The notes beneath the pieces are model-generated. The model was not told the DNA's origin. It searched no databases and worked only from the letters and a program-made list of their open reading frames with translations. From positions 2,914,001 to 2,978,000 of the forward strand of contig NZ_CP104067.1 of assembly GCF_026651875.1 (NCBI RefSeq): a stretch of DNA of 64,000 nucleotides, written 5' to 3'. The translations under genes were made by a program, and so were the position numbers. Shown one piece after another: positions 52,687 through 61,749 of this stretch (its first letter is position 1; each line of letters opens with the position of its first letter). This DNA comes from Alicyclobacillus fastidiosus (GTDB lineage Bacteria > Bacillota > Bacilli > Alicyclobacillales > Alicyclobacillaceae).

Positions 52687-53583
52687 ATGAGAGTATTTGT
52701 GACAGGTGGCACCGGCTACGTGGGGGTACCAGTGGTACGGGAACTTTTGAGACGGGGGCATTCTGTCACACTGCTCGCCCGCGACGCGTCGCGCGTCCCC
52801 GCTGACCTCTGTGGGCTTGTCCACGTGGTCGACGGAGATCTAGCTGATTCCACCGCGCTGCAGATTGGAATGAATCAGGCAGATGCAGTGGTACATTTAG
52901 TCGGCATCATTCGGGAGAACCGACGGCGGGGAATTACGATGCAGGCTGTTCACGTCGGGGGCACGACGGCTGTTCTGGAAGCGGCACGCCGCGCAGGCGT
53001 AGAGCGACTCATCCACATGAGTGCGCTTGGTGCCCGCGTCGGTGCGCGAAGTAGGTACCACAAGACGAAATGGGAAGCGGAGACGCGCGTGCGCCAAAGC
53101 GGGCTTAAGTTTACTATCTTTCGTCCATCCGTGGTCTTTGGCCCGGGCGGTCCGGGGGAGAACTTCGTTCGACAACTAGCCACCGTCGTCAGGCGCGCGC
53201 CGGTCGTCCCGGTTATCGGAGATGGTCATTTTCGGCTGCAACCCGTCCACACGCGTACGGTGTCGGCTACCTTCGCTGCCGCGCTCGAGATGGACTCGAC
53301 CATCGGCGAAACGTTTGACGTCGGGGGTCCATCCGTCGTGGAGTACGAGGACATTGTGCGCGAAATCGTCGATGTCAGCGGAAAAAAGCGGGGTTCCGTG
53401 CATATCCCGCTTCCCATCATCGAGGTGTTCGTGCGCGGCGCGACGGTGTTCGGAAGCTCTCCCTTGAGCATGGATCAGTTGACGATGCTCAAGGAGGGGA
53501 GCGTCGTCCCCAATGGGGAACGCCTGTACCAAGTGTTTGGCGTAGAGCCTATTCCATTTCACATCGCACGGGAAGACATTTAA
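52687..53583 (+). CDS. NAD(P)-binding extended SDR, NDUFA9-like
   Basis: A 298-residue protein with the nucleotide motif FVTGGTGYVGVPVV at the N-terminus, then VVHLVGIIREN, LIHMSALGARVGARSRYHKTK and FRPSVVFGPGG. The group includes NDUFA9/NmrA-like proteins, which often lack full catalysis; here YHKTK matches YxxxK. Role unknown, perhaps redox or quinone-related. It starts 16 nt after dnaD, so probably shares its transcript. Confidence 0.85.
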   Translation: MRVFVTGGTGYVGVPVVRELLRRGHSVTLLARDASRVPADLCGLVHVVDGDLADSTALQIGMNQADAVVHLVGIIRENRRRGITMQAVHVGGTTAVLEAARRAGVERLIHMSALGARVGARSRYHKTKWEAETRVRQSGLKFTIFRPSVVFGPGGPGENFVRQLATVVRRAPVVPVIGDGHFRLQPVHTRTVSATFAAALEMDSTIGETFDVGGPSVVEYEDIVREIVDVSGKKRGSVHIPLPIIEVFVRGATVFGSSPLSMDQLTMLKEGSVVPNGERLYQVFGVEPIPFHIAREDI

Positions 53584-53586
53584 ACG

Positions 53587-53624
53587 AAAAAGGTGGAGGC
53601 ACTCCGGTGCCATCCACCTTTTTT
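53587..53624. terminator. Bidirectional terminator
   Basis: AAGGTGGA (53590-53597) pairs with TCCACCTT (53613-53620), extended by GGCAC/GTGCC, with A and T runs on either side. It lies between the converging SDR gene and ddl. Confidence 0.9.
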
Positions 53625-53641
53625 CGTTATGACGTCGTCCT

Positions 53642-54778
53642 TTATTCCGCATCAAAGCTGCGGGTTAGCTCTCGCTTCTCGTTGTTGCGCTCCAGTGCCA
53701 GTTGGATAAGGGTATCCAGCAACTTGCTGTAAGACATACCGGACGCTTCCCAAAGCTTCGGATACATGCTGTACCGGGTGAATCCAGGCATCGTGTTGAT
53801 CTCGTTGATGATCACTTTTCCAGAGGACTTTTCGATAAAGAAGTCCACCCGTGCGAGCCCACTGCAGTCAATCGCTTGAAACGCCTGCGTGGCGTACGTC
53901 GCAATCGCGTTTCGCTGTTCATCCGTCAGTTCTGCCGGGATAATCAGTTTCGATGTTCCACCGACGTATTTCGCCTTGTAGTCGTAGAACTCATTGGACG
54001 GAACAATTTCACCGGCGACGGAGACTTGTGGTGTGTCATTCCCGAGTACGGCGACCTCCACCTCGCGGACGTCGAGTCCCTCTTCGACAATGATTTTGCG
54101 GTCGTACTGTGCGGCCAGTTCCATCGCCCGTTCCAATTCGGTGCGCGATTTCGCCTTGGTGATGCCGACGCTCGAACCCAAATTCGCCGGCTTTACAAAA
54201 CACGGGTAACCAAATGTGCGCTCGATTTCGTCGATGATCTCATGCGGCCGAGTCTTCCAAGTCTTACGCGTACATCCGACGTATCGAACCTGCGGTAACC
54301 CGACCGACCCAAACACTTGTTTCATGACGATCTTGTCGAGTCCGACGGCCGACGCGAGAATGCCCGCTCCCACGTACGCCACGTCCATCAGTTCTAACAG
54401 GCCCTGGATAGACCCATCTTCGCCGTATGTTCCGTGCATGACCGGAATAATCACATCGACATCACCTGCGAGGGTTGGCGGCAAGGGTTCTGGAGCAGAC
54501 TGCGCGGAGACGGAAGTCAATCCGCCGACTTGTTCGTTGATAAAGCTCGCCGACGGACCGGAGGTCACCTTTTTGGTGGCCTTTTGTTCTTCCTCCAAGG
54601 ATTTTACGGCATTCTTCCCGACATGCCAGCGCCCGCTCTTCGAAATCCCGATAGGCACAATGGTATACTGATGAGGATCTAGTGCCTCGATGACTGACTT
54701 TGCCGATTGAAGGGAAACTTCGTGTTCTCCTGATTTTCCACCGAATACGACGCCAACTTTAATGCGGTTTAAAGGCAC
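53642..54778 (-). CDS. ddl: D-alanine--D-alanine ligase
   Basis: A 378-residue ATP-grasp enzyme for the D-Ala-D-Ala dipeptide. VGVVFGGKSGEHEVSLQSA, HGTYGEDGSIQGLLEL, CFVKPANLGSSVGITKAK and NEINTMPGFTRYSMYPKLW are present. AAAGGAG (54788-54794) is 9 nt before GTG 54778; the TTG at 54787 abuts it. Divergent from murF with only 29 nt between the two starts. Confidence 0.96.
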   Translation of the reverse strand: MPLNRIKVGVVFGGKSGEHEVSLQSAKSVIEALDPHQYTIVPIGISKSGRWHVGKNAVKSLEEEQKATKKVTSGPSASFINEQVGGLTSVSAQSAPEPLPPTLAGDVDVIIPVMHGTYGEDGSIQGLLELMDVAYVGAGILASAVGLDKIVMKQVFGSVGLPQVRYVGCTRKTWKTRPHEIIDEIERTFGYPCFVKPANLGSSVGITKAKSRTELERAMELAAQYDRKIIVEEGLDVREVEVAVLGNDTPQVSVAGEIVPSNEFYDYKAKYVGGTSKLIIPAELTDEQRNAIATYATQAFQAIDCSGLARVDFFIEKSSGKVIINEINTMPGFTRYSMYPKLWEASGMSYSKLLDTLIQLALERNNEKRELTRSFDAE

Positions 54779-54807
54779 GTATCGCAACTCCTTTTTGCAG
54801 GAAGATA

Positions 54808-56214
54808 TTGAAACTGAAAGTAGGGATGGCCTTGACTCCAGTTACCTTGCGTGAATTGGCCGACATTGTAGGTGCCTTATCTACACAAGGCGATGAACAT
54901 ACGCTCGTCACAGGTGTCTGTGTCGACAACCGCGAAATCGGCCAAGGAGACGCCTTTGTCGCGTTCGTGGGCGAACGGGTCGACGGACACAATTTCATAG
55001 ACCAAGCCTTTGACTGCGGTGCAAGTGTAGCGATTGTAAGCAAGCCCGTCAAGGCTGGTGTTGGTCCCGTTGTCCAAGTGGGAAGTCCGTTGGAGGCCAT
55101 TCAACGCCTGGCAACCCACGAACGATCCGGCTTTGCCGGCCCTGTCATCGGCATTACGGGGAGCAATGGAAAAACCTCGACCAAAGAGATGGTCGCCGCC
55201 GTTCTCGGACAACTGGGCGACTGTCTCTACACCCAGGCGAATCGGAACAACGAATTGGGCTTACCTTTAACTATTCTACAGCGAACACCAAAACATCGTT
55301 CCATCGTTTTAGAAATGGGAATGAGAGGTTTTGGGCAGATCTCGGACTTGTGTGAAATTGCACGTCCTACCATCGGTGTCATCACGAATATCGGCCATAG
55401 TCACATCGAAATTCTCGGGAGCCAGGAAGGGATTGCGAAGGCCAAGGCGGAGTTGCTCGAGTCGCTTGGAAGTGATGGAACGGCGATTCTAAACGTCGAT
55501 GACCCCTGGCTGAGAAAAGTGGCGACCTTATCGAAAGCCCCGGTGCTTTGGTACGGCCTGTCGCCTTCCGCCGACGTCTATGCGACACACGTCGAGTGGG
55601 GCAAAGAGGGAATGGCGTTTACGGTTCATGTGCAGGGCAAAAGCCAACGCGTCACCCTCCCGACTTTTGGCATGCACAACGTTCAGAACGCACTCGCCGC
55701 TGTCGCAGCGGGCACAGCGGTGGGGTTGTCGCTCGCGCAAATCGCTGACGGCTTGGCCTCGTTACAGCCGTTGAGCGGACGCCTTCGACTCCTAGACGCG
55801 CCTCGCGAGGTGACCGTCATCGACGATTGCTACAACGCGAGCCCGTTGTCGATGGGGGCCAGTTTGCAAGTCCTTGCACAACTGGCGGCCCCAGGAAGAC
55901 GTGTAGCCATCCTTGGAGATATGTATGAACTAGGCGACTACACAGAGGAGGGGCACCGCCAAGTCGGGGCACTCGCCGCCAAGGCCGGTGTAGACACCCT
56001 GATTTGCATCGGGCCGGCGGCAACATGGATTGCCGAAGAGGCCAACTCTCAACGGCTGCCGGAGGTTCACCACGTGTCCTCCGTCGAGCAAGCTATCGCT
56101 CGGTGTTCAGAGTGGGTAAGAGCTGGATCGACCGTGCTTGTCAAAGCTTCTCGCGGGATGCAATTGGAACGTGTTGTCAATCACCTGCTCACAGGAACCA
56201 CGGAGCAAAAATAG
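54808..56214 (+). CDS. murF: UDP-MurNAc-tripeptide--D-Ala-D-Ala ligase
   Basis: A 468-residue Mur ligase that adds the dipeptide made by Ddl. GITGSNGKTSTKEM binds ATP; RNNELGLPLTIL, ITNIGHSHIEILGS and DDCYNASPLSMGASL are family motifs. TTG 54808 has CAGGAAG close upstream; ATG 54826 is a possible start. The promoter must lie inside the ddl coding region. Confidence 0.95.
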   Translation: MKLKVGMALTPVTLRELADIVGALSTQGDEHTLVTGVCVDNREIGQGDAFVAFVGERVDGHNFIDQAFDCGASVAIVSKPVKAGVGPVVQVGSPLEAIQRLATHERSGFAGPVIGITGSNGKTSTKEMVAAVLGQLGDCLYTQANRNNELGLPLTILQRTPKHRSIVLEMGMRGFGQISDLCEIARPTIGVITNIGHSHIEILGSQEGIAKAKAELLESLGSDGTAILNVDDPWLRKVATLSKAPVLWYGLSPSADVYATHVEWGKEGMAFTVHVQGKSQRVTLPTFGMHNVQNALAAVAAGTAVGLSLAQIADGLASLQPLSGRLRLLDAPREVTVIDDCYNASPLSMGASLQVLAQLAAPGRRVAILGDMYELGDYTEEGHRQVGALAAKAGVDTLICIGPAATWIAEEANSQRLPEVHHVSSVEQAIARCSEWVRAGSTVLVKASRGMQLERVVNHLLTGTTEQK

Positions 56215-56649
56215 ATCAGATCTCTGCTGAGGGCCCTTCTCATAACGATTTGCCGATTGTGTTCAAACTTTGCAATGGGTTTACCAAAACTTTGCACGCG
56301 TTTGGTAGAATTGGTGATAATCAGTGAGGAGGCGCCCTCTTTACGGCATGGCACGCGCTCTCACGCCGACATTCGCCGCTGCCGACTCTCCATACCGGTT
56401 CGACTGAAGCCCTCGCAGGATTTTCTGCGCTCGACACGGAATGGGGCGTGAATCGGTCAGCAACTTGTCGAAAATTGTTTCAAGTCGGGTAGGATGAGGC
56501 GGGATCGAAGTTATTATCTCGGTAATTAAAAATTTACAATGATTTGATACATTTTCGTCCGCATCTTCGATACACTAAAGTTGTTTGATATCACTGAAAG
56601 TTCCTATCCGAAGCCCGGTCGCCTTTCGGCGACGAAGGAGGAATGCTAG
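56215..56649. other. Intergenic stretch without a clear gene
   Basis: No ORF with credible start signals. A TTTGCA/GATAAT pair (56291-56321, 19-nt spacer) is followed by GTGAGGAGG but only a 19-codon frame. The part near 56520-56555 is AT-rich and may hold the promoter of the gene at 56650; I could not fix its boxes. A GTCGCC-TTTC-GGCGAC hairpin (56618-56633) sits just before the ribosome-binding site AAGGAGGA. Confidence 0.5.
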
Positions 56650-56889
56650 GTGGTCACATGTCCAATATGCAAAGAATTGTTACAGGAGCTCACCTCGATT
56701 CACTGTGTGAAGCGTCACGGGATGTCTAAAGCAAAAGTCATTGAACAATTTGGCAAGCCAAAACGGCTTTTCCTCACGTTTGCCGCAGAGAGTACCGTTA
56801 CGACTCCTACCATCAGTTCGCGCGACTACCTAGATTCTCAACTTCTCACGGACAGACTCAATTCAAAGACGAGGAAATTTCACGTGTAG
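56650..56889 (+). CDS. Small single zinc-finger protein
   Basis: A 79-residue protein with a GTG start. CPICKELLQELTSIHCVKRH gives Cys4, Cys7, His18 and His23, a C2H2-like site followed by HGMSKAKVIEQFG, reminiscent of the Ros/MucR-type finger plus helix. The C-terminus is Ser/Thr-rich without clear fold. AAGGAGGA is 7 nt upstream and a stable hairpin precedes it. DNA or RNA binding is a reasonable guess. Confidence 0.75.
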   Translation: MVTCPICKELLQELTSIHCVKRHGMSKAKVIEQFGKPKRLFLTFAAESTVTTPTISSRDYLDSQLLTDRLNSKTRKFHV

Positions 56890-57028
56890 GGTGTCACCTC
56901 GACGTCGATTCACGGGGACCATCCGCTTTCTTGGCAGAGTGTTGCATTTGCAGTCACCTCGACCGACGCATTTTCAAAGCGTAGCTAAAAAACAACCTGA
57001 CGTTTCTCTCGGCGAAGGAGTTTCAGAT

Positions 57029-59152
57029 ATGGCAAAGCGACGCCTCGACGTAAGTGATTTTGCAAACTTTACCCTCATCGGCGAAGTTCAGATCTCCCCG
57101 GACGGCACGAGGGCCGTGTTTTCCCAGCAGACGGTATCCTTGCGCGAGGACGATTATCGCGTTCAATTGATGCACATCAATTTATCCGACCAGTCTGTGC
57201 GTCCACTCACAACTTCCGGTAAACGAAACCAGGGAATATGCTGGTCCCCGGATGGACGCAAGGTGGCGTTCGTCGGTGATCGAGAATTCGGCAAACAGAT
57301 TTGGGTTATCCCCGTCGACGGCGGTGAAGCCGTGCGGGTGACCAACTTTAAACACGGCATCTCCCATGTCTGTTGGTCCCCTGACGCACAGGTGCTCTAC
57401 GCACTCGTGCCGGCTGCTGCGAATGGCGAAGTAGAGGTGTTCGACGCGGGACTGACGCCGTCTTTAGCTCAGGAAGTCGTCGATAAGGAGGCAAAAGGCT
57501 GGCGCGAAGGACCCAAGCGCTATGAGCAGCTCTATTACAAACAGGACGGCACCGGACTGTCGCACCTGAGGTATCCCCAATTGGTTCGAATCGACGTCAC
57601 AACCGGCTTATTTACACAACTGACTCGCGGCGAGGAAGGCGTAGGCACGTTCGCCGTCGCCCCCGATGGCTCATTGTATTTTACCAGGGGGCGCGATAGG
57701 GAGTTCAAGTGGTGGTTTTCCGATCTGTATCGTTACGATGAGACATCGGGAAAGAGTTCGCTTGTCTCCGACGCGTTCATATTTCACGGGTTGCAATGTT
57801 CGCCGGACGGTTCAACCATCGCCGCCCTGGTGCACGACGAGTCGTATTACAGGTACGAGTCTGCCGCACATTTGCAGCTCTATCTATTGACCCCGGCTGG
57901 ACAGACGCTTGCACATCTGACGGAATCGTTCCCGGATGATCTGACGAACTCAAATTTGTCCGACCTCCGAGCGGACACGGGCGACAGCCTCATCGAGTGG
58001 TCATCTGACGGAGAGTATCTTTACGTCCTTTCGACCCGTGAGGGGTGTGGCGAGGTAGTGCGCTTTCGAACAGATGGTTCGACGCCGCAGGGCGAGGTGG
58101 TCGTCGCGGGGCGGCGAGACGTCTTCTCGTTTGCGCTGCGAGGGGATACGTTCGTCTATGCGTATGCGACTGATACGAATCCGAGCCGCCTGGCCTCGCA
58201 AATCCTCCGTTCAGACGTTCGTTACGGCGGCCGTATCGCGCGACCTCCACATGCCCCCATGGACGAGTCCTGTGTATGCTCACCTGCTTTTGAGTTGGAA
58301 CACGCGCTGTACGCGCCGAACGACGAGTGGCTTCGCACCGTCGAACTTTGTGACCCGGAACCGTTTTGGTACCGTTCTGCCGAAGACTGGTGGATTCAGG
58401 GGTGGGTCATGAAGCCTGCAGGCTATGAACAAGGCAAGAAATATCCTGTCATTCTCGAAATCCACGGCGGGCCGCAACTTAATTTTGGCTATGCGATGTT
58501 CCACGAAATGCAGTGGTTTGCCGCACAAGGATATGCCATCGTCTATACCAATCCTCGTGGCGGGAAAAGTTATGGCCAGTCGTTCGTCAATGCGGTTCGC
58601 CATCACTACGGAGAAAATGACGCAGCGGACGTGTTAAATGGTCTCGACGCGGCTCTCGAGAAATTCGACTTCCTCGATGGGAAACGCGTCGCTGTTACTG
58701 GGGGCAGTTATGGTGGATTTATGACCAATTGGTTGGTTGGGCACACGGACAGGTTTTTTGCCGCCGTCTCGCAGCGCTCCATCTCCAACTGGGTTTCGTT
58801 TTACGGCTGTTCCGATATCGGCCCGCGTTTTGTGGAAGCACAGCTCACTCCAAACGCGAAGGAAAATCTGGACAAACTTTGGATGATGTCTCCGCTCGCC
58901 TACGCTACACACGTGACCACGCCTCTTCTGTTGATTCACTCTGAAAACGACCTACGTTGTCCAATGGAGCAGGCGGAACAGTTCTACACCTGGATTCGCA
59001 GCCAAGGCAAAGAAACGCAGCTCTTACGGATTCCGAACGCCAGTCATGGGCTGTCACGAAATGGTAAACCGTCTCTGCGCATTCGGCGACTCGAGGCGAT
59101 ATTTGGATTTATCCATGAACACTTGCCCCCTGAAGAAGAGCACGCTCGATAA
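57029..59152 (+). CDS. S9-family prolyl oligopeptidase
   Basis: A 707-residue serine peptidase of the acylaminoacyl-peptidase type. The N-terminal beta-propeller carries repeated SPDG blades (QISPDGTRAVFSQ, CWSPDGRKVAFVGD). The C-terminal alpha/beta hydrolase has the nucleophile in TGGSYGGFMTNW, Asp in IHSENDLRCP and His in PNASHGLSR. No signal peptide, so cytosolic. GAAGGAG at 57014-57020 fits ATG 57029; the frame back to 56891 has no site. It probably degrades short or N-acylated peptides. Confidence 0.93.
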   Translation: MAKRRLDVSDFANFTLIGEVQISPDGTRAVFSQQTVSLREDDYRVQLMHINLSDQSVRPLTTSGKRNQGICWSPDGRKVAFVGDREFGKQIWVIPVDGGEAVRVTNFKHGISHVCWSPDAQVLYALVPAAANGEVEVFDAGLTPSLAQEVVDKEAKGWREGPKRYEQLYYKQDGTGLSHLRYPQLVRIDVTTGLFTQLTRGEEGVGTFAVAPDGSLYFTRGRDREFKWWFSDLYRYDETSGKSSLVSDAFIFHGLQCSPDGSTIAALVHDESYYRYESAAHLQLYLLTPAGQTLAHLTESFPDDLTNSNLSDLRADTGDSLIEWSSDGEYLYVLSTREGCGEVVRFRTDGSTPQGEVVVAGRRDVFSFALRGDTFVYAYATDTNPSRLASQILRSDVRYGGRIARPPHAPMDESCVCSPAFELEHALYAPNDEWLRTVELCDPEPFWYRSAEDWWIQGWVMKPAGYEQGKKYPVILEIHGGPQLNFGYAMFHEMQWFAAQGYAIVYTNPRGGKSYGQSFVNAVRHHYGENDAADVLNGLDAALEKFDFLDGKRVAVTGGSYGGFMTNWLVGHTDRFFAAVSQRSISNWVSFYGCSDIGPRFVEAQLTPNAKENLDKLWMMSPLAYATHVTTPLLLIHSENDLRCPMEQAEQFYTWIRSQGKETQLLRIPNASHGLSRNGKPSLRIRRLEAIFGFIHEHLPPEEEHAR

Positions 59153-59165
59153 AAACCATTTTGAG

Positions 59166-59194
59166 CGCCCCTCTAAACTGGGGCGTTTTTTTTT
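59166..59194 (+). terminator. Terminator of the S9 peptidase gene
   Basis: CGCCCC (59166-59171), 8-nt loop, GGGGCG (59180-59185), then nine T. Confidence 0.9.
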
Positions 59195-59254
59195 GAGAAC
59201 AGAGCTTTGCGGTAGTTGTTCACATAAAACAAGGCAAACATGGGAAGCCTACTA

Positions 59255-59263
59255 TGCTATAAT
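59255..59263 (+). promoter_or_regulatory. Extended -10 promoter
   Basis: TGC followed by a perfect TATAAT (59258-59263), about 80 nt before the secreted lipase-like gene. No good -35. Confidence 0.5.
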
Positions 59264-59341
59264 ATGGTACCGTCGTTTTTCGAGTATCCGTCAAACCGTA
59301 TAACGGAAAACGAATGCTGAAAGGGTGTTTCAGTTAACCGC

Positions 59342-60268
59342 ATGAAGGCTTCCGTATATTGGAGACGCGTCGTTGGATTTACGGTCGCCAGCGCACTCTG
59401 TATGATTCCTTTTCGCTTTCTCGATGTCAACGCGGTCGTGGGGAACGAGGTTGCCGCCCCGTCGAAAGCCGTACCTACGGCGGCAGGTTCCACTGGAGGC
59501 GTGTACGACGGCGTCCTGATGAAGATGTCGGATTTGTCGTACTCGAATTTGGGACCTTATCAACATGACACACTGAATCAAATCGCTGCACTGTCGAAAG
59601 AGCACTCCGGCCCAAGTGGGATTTATAAGCAGGTAGCATTTGTCAATCAAAGGGATTGGCATCTGTCGTACGACCAGGCAAATCAATACTTTTTCTCGGA
59701 CTTGTCGGGATGGCGCATTCTCGCCACGGAAGACAAGGAAGATTACTCAGGTTTTTATGGTGTCGCATATCAGAAAGGCAATACGATTGTGATCGCGTTC
59801 CGAGGTACGAATGATGTCGAAGACCTCGTATCGGATGCGGGAATCTATTTGAGCGTATCAAACATCGTTGACCAAGAAGTCCCCGCGATGCAATTTGTCA
59901 ATCAGGTGCGCACCAGCTTACCTCCTAGACAGTATCACGTCATTTTCACGGGTCACTCCATGGGTGGCTGGTTGGCGCAGTGCATGTACAAGACGTTTAC
60001 ATCCAAATACCCCGGCTGGCAGGTGGATGGAGCCACGGTGTTCGATTCCATTGGAACGAACTTTCATCAAAATCTATCGGACATCGGGCGTGTGAAAGAT
60101 TACCGTTTTCAGGGAGATCTGTTCAGTCACTACGGTTCATCGCTTGGATCCGAAATCAAAATTAAGAATCTAACTCCCGATGAGTCACTCTACGACAAGC
60201 ACCAAATGTTTGATTTTTACCAGTACTTTTATGGCGCTCCGACCACCGTCCACGAATTGCAAGCTTGA
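59342..60268 (+). CDS. Secreted lipase-like alpha/beta hydrolase
   Basis: A 308-residue protein with an N-terminal signal peptide (VVGFTVASALCMIPF). The core has FRGTNDVEDLVSDAG (oxyanion region of class 3 lipases) and the nucleophile motif FTGHSMGGWLAQ. It should act on lipids or esters outside the cell. The ribosome-binding site is weak and far from the ATG (GAAAGGGTG), but an in-frame TGA eight codons upstream leaves no better start. Confidence 0.8.
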   Translation: MKASVYWRRVVGFTVASALCMIPFRFLDVNAVVGNEVAAPSKAVPTAAGSTGGVYDGVLMKMSDLSYSNLGPYQHDTLNQIAALSKEHSGPSGIYKQVAFVNQRDWHLSYDQANQYFFSDLSGWRILATEDKEDYSGFYGVAYQKGNTIVIAFRGTNDVEDLVSDAGIYLSVSNIVDQEVPAMQFVNQVRTSLPPRQYHVIFTGHSMGGWLAQCMYKTFTSKYPGWQVDGATVFDSIGTNFHQNLSDIGRVKDYRFQGDLFSHYGSSLGSEIKIKNLTPDESLYDKHQMFDFYQYFYGAPTTVHELQA

Positions 60269-60316
60269 ACCTTGAATCCTGTAACCGGAACTGGTATGAG
60301 CAGGGGGTAGTTGCGA

Positions 60317-61255
60317 ATGCCTAACCGAACAGTAGCGTACACCGTAGCGCAGAATGTGGTACTCGAGGGGCGCTCTTGGGAGCCGGATGATAGTAAGTCG
60401 GCGCGTGGCATCGTGCTTATCCTGCACGGCATGGGAGACCATATCGGGCGGTACGATTCGTTTGCAACGTTTCTCGCCACCGCGGGATTTCTCGTTCACG
60501 GGTACGATCAACGGGGGCACGGTCTCACTGGAGAGCGAATGAAGTCCCGTGGACATTTGGGGGAAGACGGGTTTGAGCACCTCGTGCGCGATGCCTATCA
60601 CGTCATTCAAACACTCCGTCGCGCGACGCCGGCACTCCCTATCATTCTAATAGGGCACAGTATGGGCTCTTTTGTAGCCCAATCGTTTTTGACCCAGTAC
60701 GGCTCAAGCATCGATGCTTGCGTATTGTGCGGGAGCAACGGTCCAGAAGGGTCGATTTTACACGTGGTAAAATGGATAGCCCGTCGCATCTCTAACATGC
60801 ACGGGCCTACTAGCACAAGTGCGCTGTTGACGCGTTTGACCTTTGGTGCCTACAACCGGGCGTTCCGCCCCAATCGAACCGACTTTGATTGGCTCAGCAG
60901 GGATGCGCACGAAATAGACCTGTATCTGGAAGATCCGCATTGCGGATTTTCTCTTACGTCTTCCTCTATGTACGATATGTTTACTACACTACAAAACATG
61001 TACCGTTCTAACAGACTTCGACAGATCCCAAATAATTTGCCGATTTTCATCATTGCCGGAGAAAAAGACCCGTTATCTCACTTTGGTCGAGGAATTCGAC
61101 GATTGGCAGTTCTCTATCAGCAGCAGGGACTGACGAACGTGACCTCCAGGCTTTACCCAGGTGCGAGACACGAATTGTTCCACGAGATCAACCGGGATGA
61201 AGTTCACAGAGACGTTCTGGCGTGGCTTGGTGCCAACGTTCCTAGGTCAGTTTAG
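60317..61255 (+). CDS. Monoacylglycerol lipase-like alpha/beta hydrolase
   Basis: A 312-residue cytosolic hydrolase of the lysophospholipase/monoacylglycerol lipase group. VLILHGMGDHIGRYD is the oxyanion region, GYDQRGHGLTGERM the strand after it, ILIGHSMGSFVAQ the nucleophile elbow, with IIAGEKDPLSHFG for Asp and PGARHELFHE for His. AGGGGG lies 9 nt before ATG 60317; TTG 60311 is also in frame. Ends 4 nt before the convergent csaA. Confidence 0.88.
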   Translation: MPNRTVAYTVAQNVVLEGRSWEPDDSKSARGIVLILHGMGDHIGRYDSFATFLATAGFLVHGYDQRGHGLTGERMKSRGHLGEDGFEHLVRDAYHVIQTLRRATPALPIILIGHSMGSFVAQSFLTQYGSSIDACVLCGSNGPEGSILHVVKWIARRISNMHGPTSTSALLTRLTFGAYNRAFRPNRTDFDWLSRDAHEIDLYLEDPHCGFSLTSSSMYDMFTTLQNMYRSNRLRQIPNNLPIFIIAGEKDPLSHFGRGIRRLAVLYQQQGLTNVTSRLYPGARHELFHEINRDEVHRDVLAWLGANVPRSV

Positions 61256-61259
61256 GCAT

Positions 61260-61589
61260 TTACGAGATGGGCGTTCCGTTTGGCACTGGCATATCAGGTC
61301 GAAGGAGGATGACGTCACCTTTCTCCGGTACACCGCCGAGAACTAGCACTTCGGACAGAAAGCCCGCAATATTTCTGGGTGGGAAGTTGACTACGGCTAC
61401 AACCTGTCGTCCAACGAGTGCCTCCGGCTGGTATCGCTGAGTAATTTGCGCGCTGGACCGCTTGACACCCAAGGGACCAAAGTCAATTTGAAGTTTGATA
61501 GCTGGGATCCGCGCCTTCGGAAACGGTTCAGCGTGCTGGATTGTGCCGATGCGAATGTCGAGTTGCGAGAAATCTTCAATCGTCGCCAT
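61260..61589 (-). CDS. csaA: CsaA-like tRNA-binding-domain chaperone
   Basis: A 109-residue OB-fold protein. FSQLDIRIGTIQHAEPFPKA, LQIDFGPLGVKRSSAQIT and VVNFPPRNIAGFLSEVL match Bacillus CsaA, a dimeric chaperone linked to protein export. GGGAGGC precedes the ATG. Confidence 0.93.
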   Translation of the reverse strand: MATIEDFSQLDIRIGTIQHAEPFPKARIPAIKLQIDFGPLGVKRSSAQITQRYQPEALVGRQVVAVVNFPPRNIAGFLSEVLVLGGVPEKGDVILLRPDMPVPNGTPIS

Positions 61590-61675
61590 GATGAAGCCTC
61601 CCTCATATTTCCTAACCTCTCCCTATTTTGCCACAACTCTTCACAATTTGGACGAGCGTTTTCAATGTTGATGAT

Positions 61676-61705
61676 TGTAATCACCATTGCGGTTAGAGTA
61701 CACTA
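61676..61705 (+). promoter_or_regulatory. Promoter of the Nramp-like gene
   Basis: TTGTAA (61676-61681), 18-nt spacer, TACACT (61700-61705). It overlaps the longer open frame from 61687, which supports the start at 61750. Confidence 0.5.
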
Positions 61706-61749
61706 ACTGTTGTTGTTCATTAGTCCGAATTGATATGAGGGAATCTATC

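Noticed and set aside
54779..54787. TTG start for ddl
   Set aside because: It abuts the AAAGGAG site with no spacing; GTG at 54778 has 9 nt.
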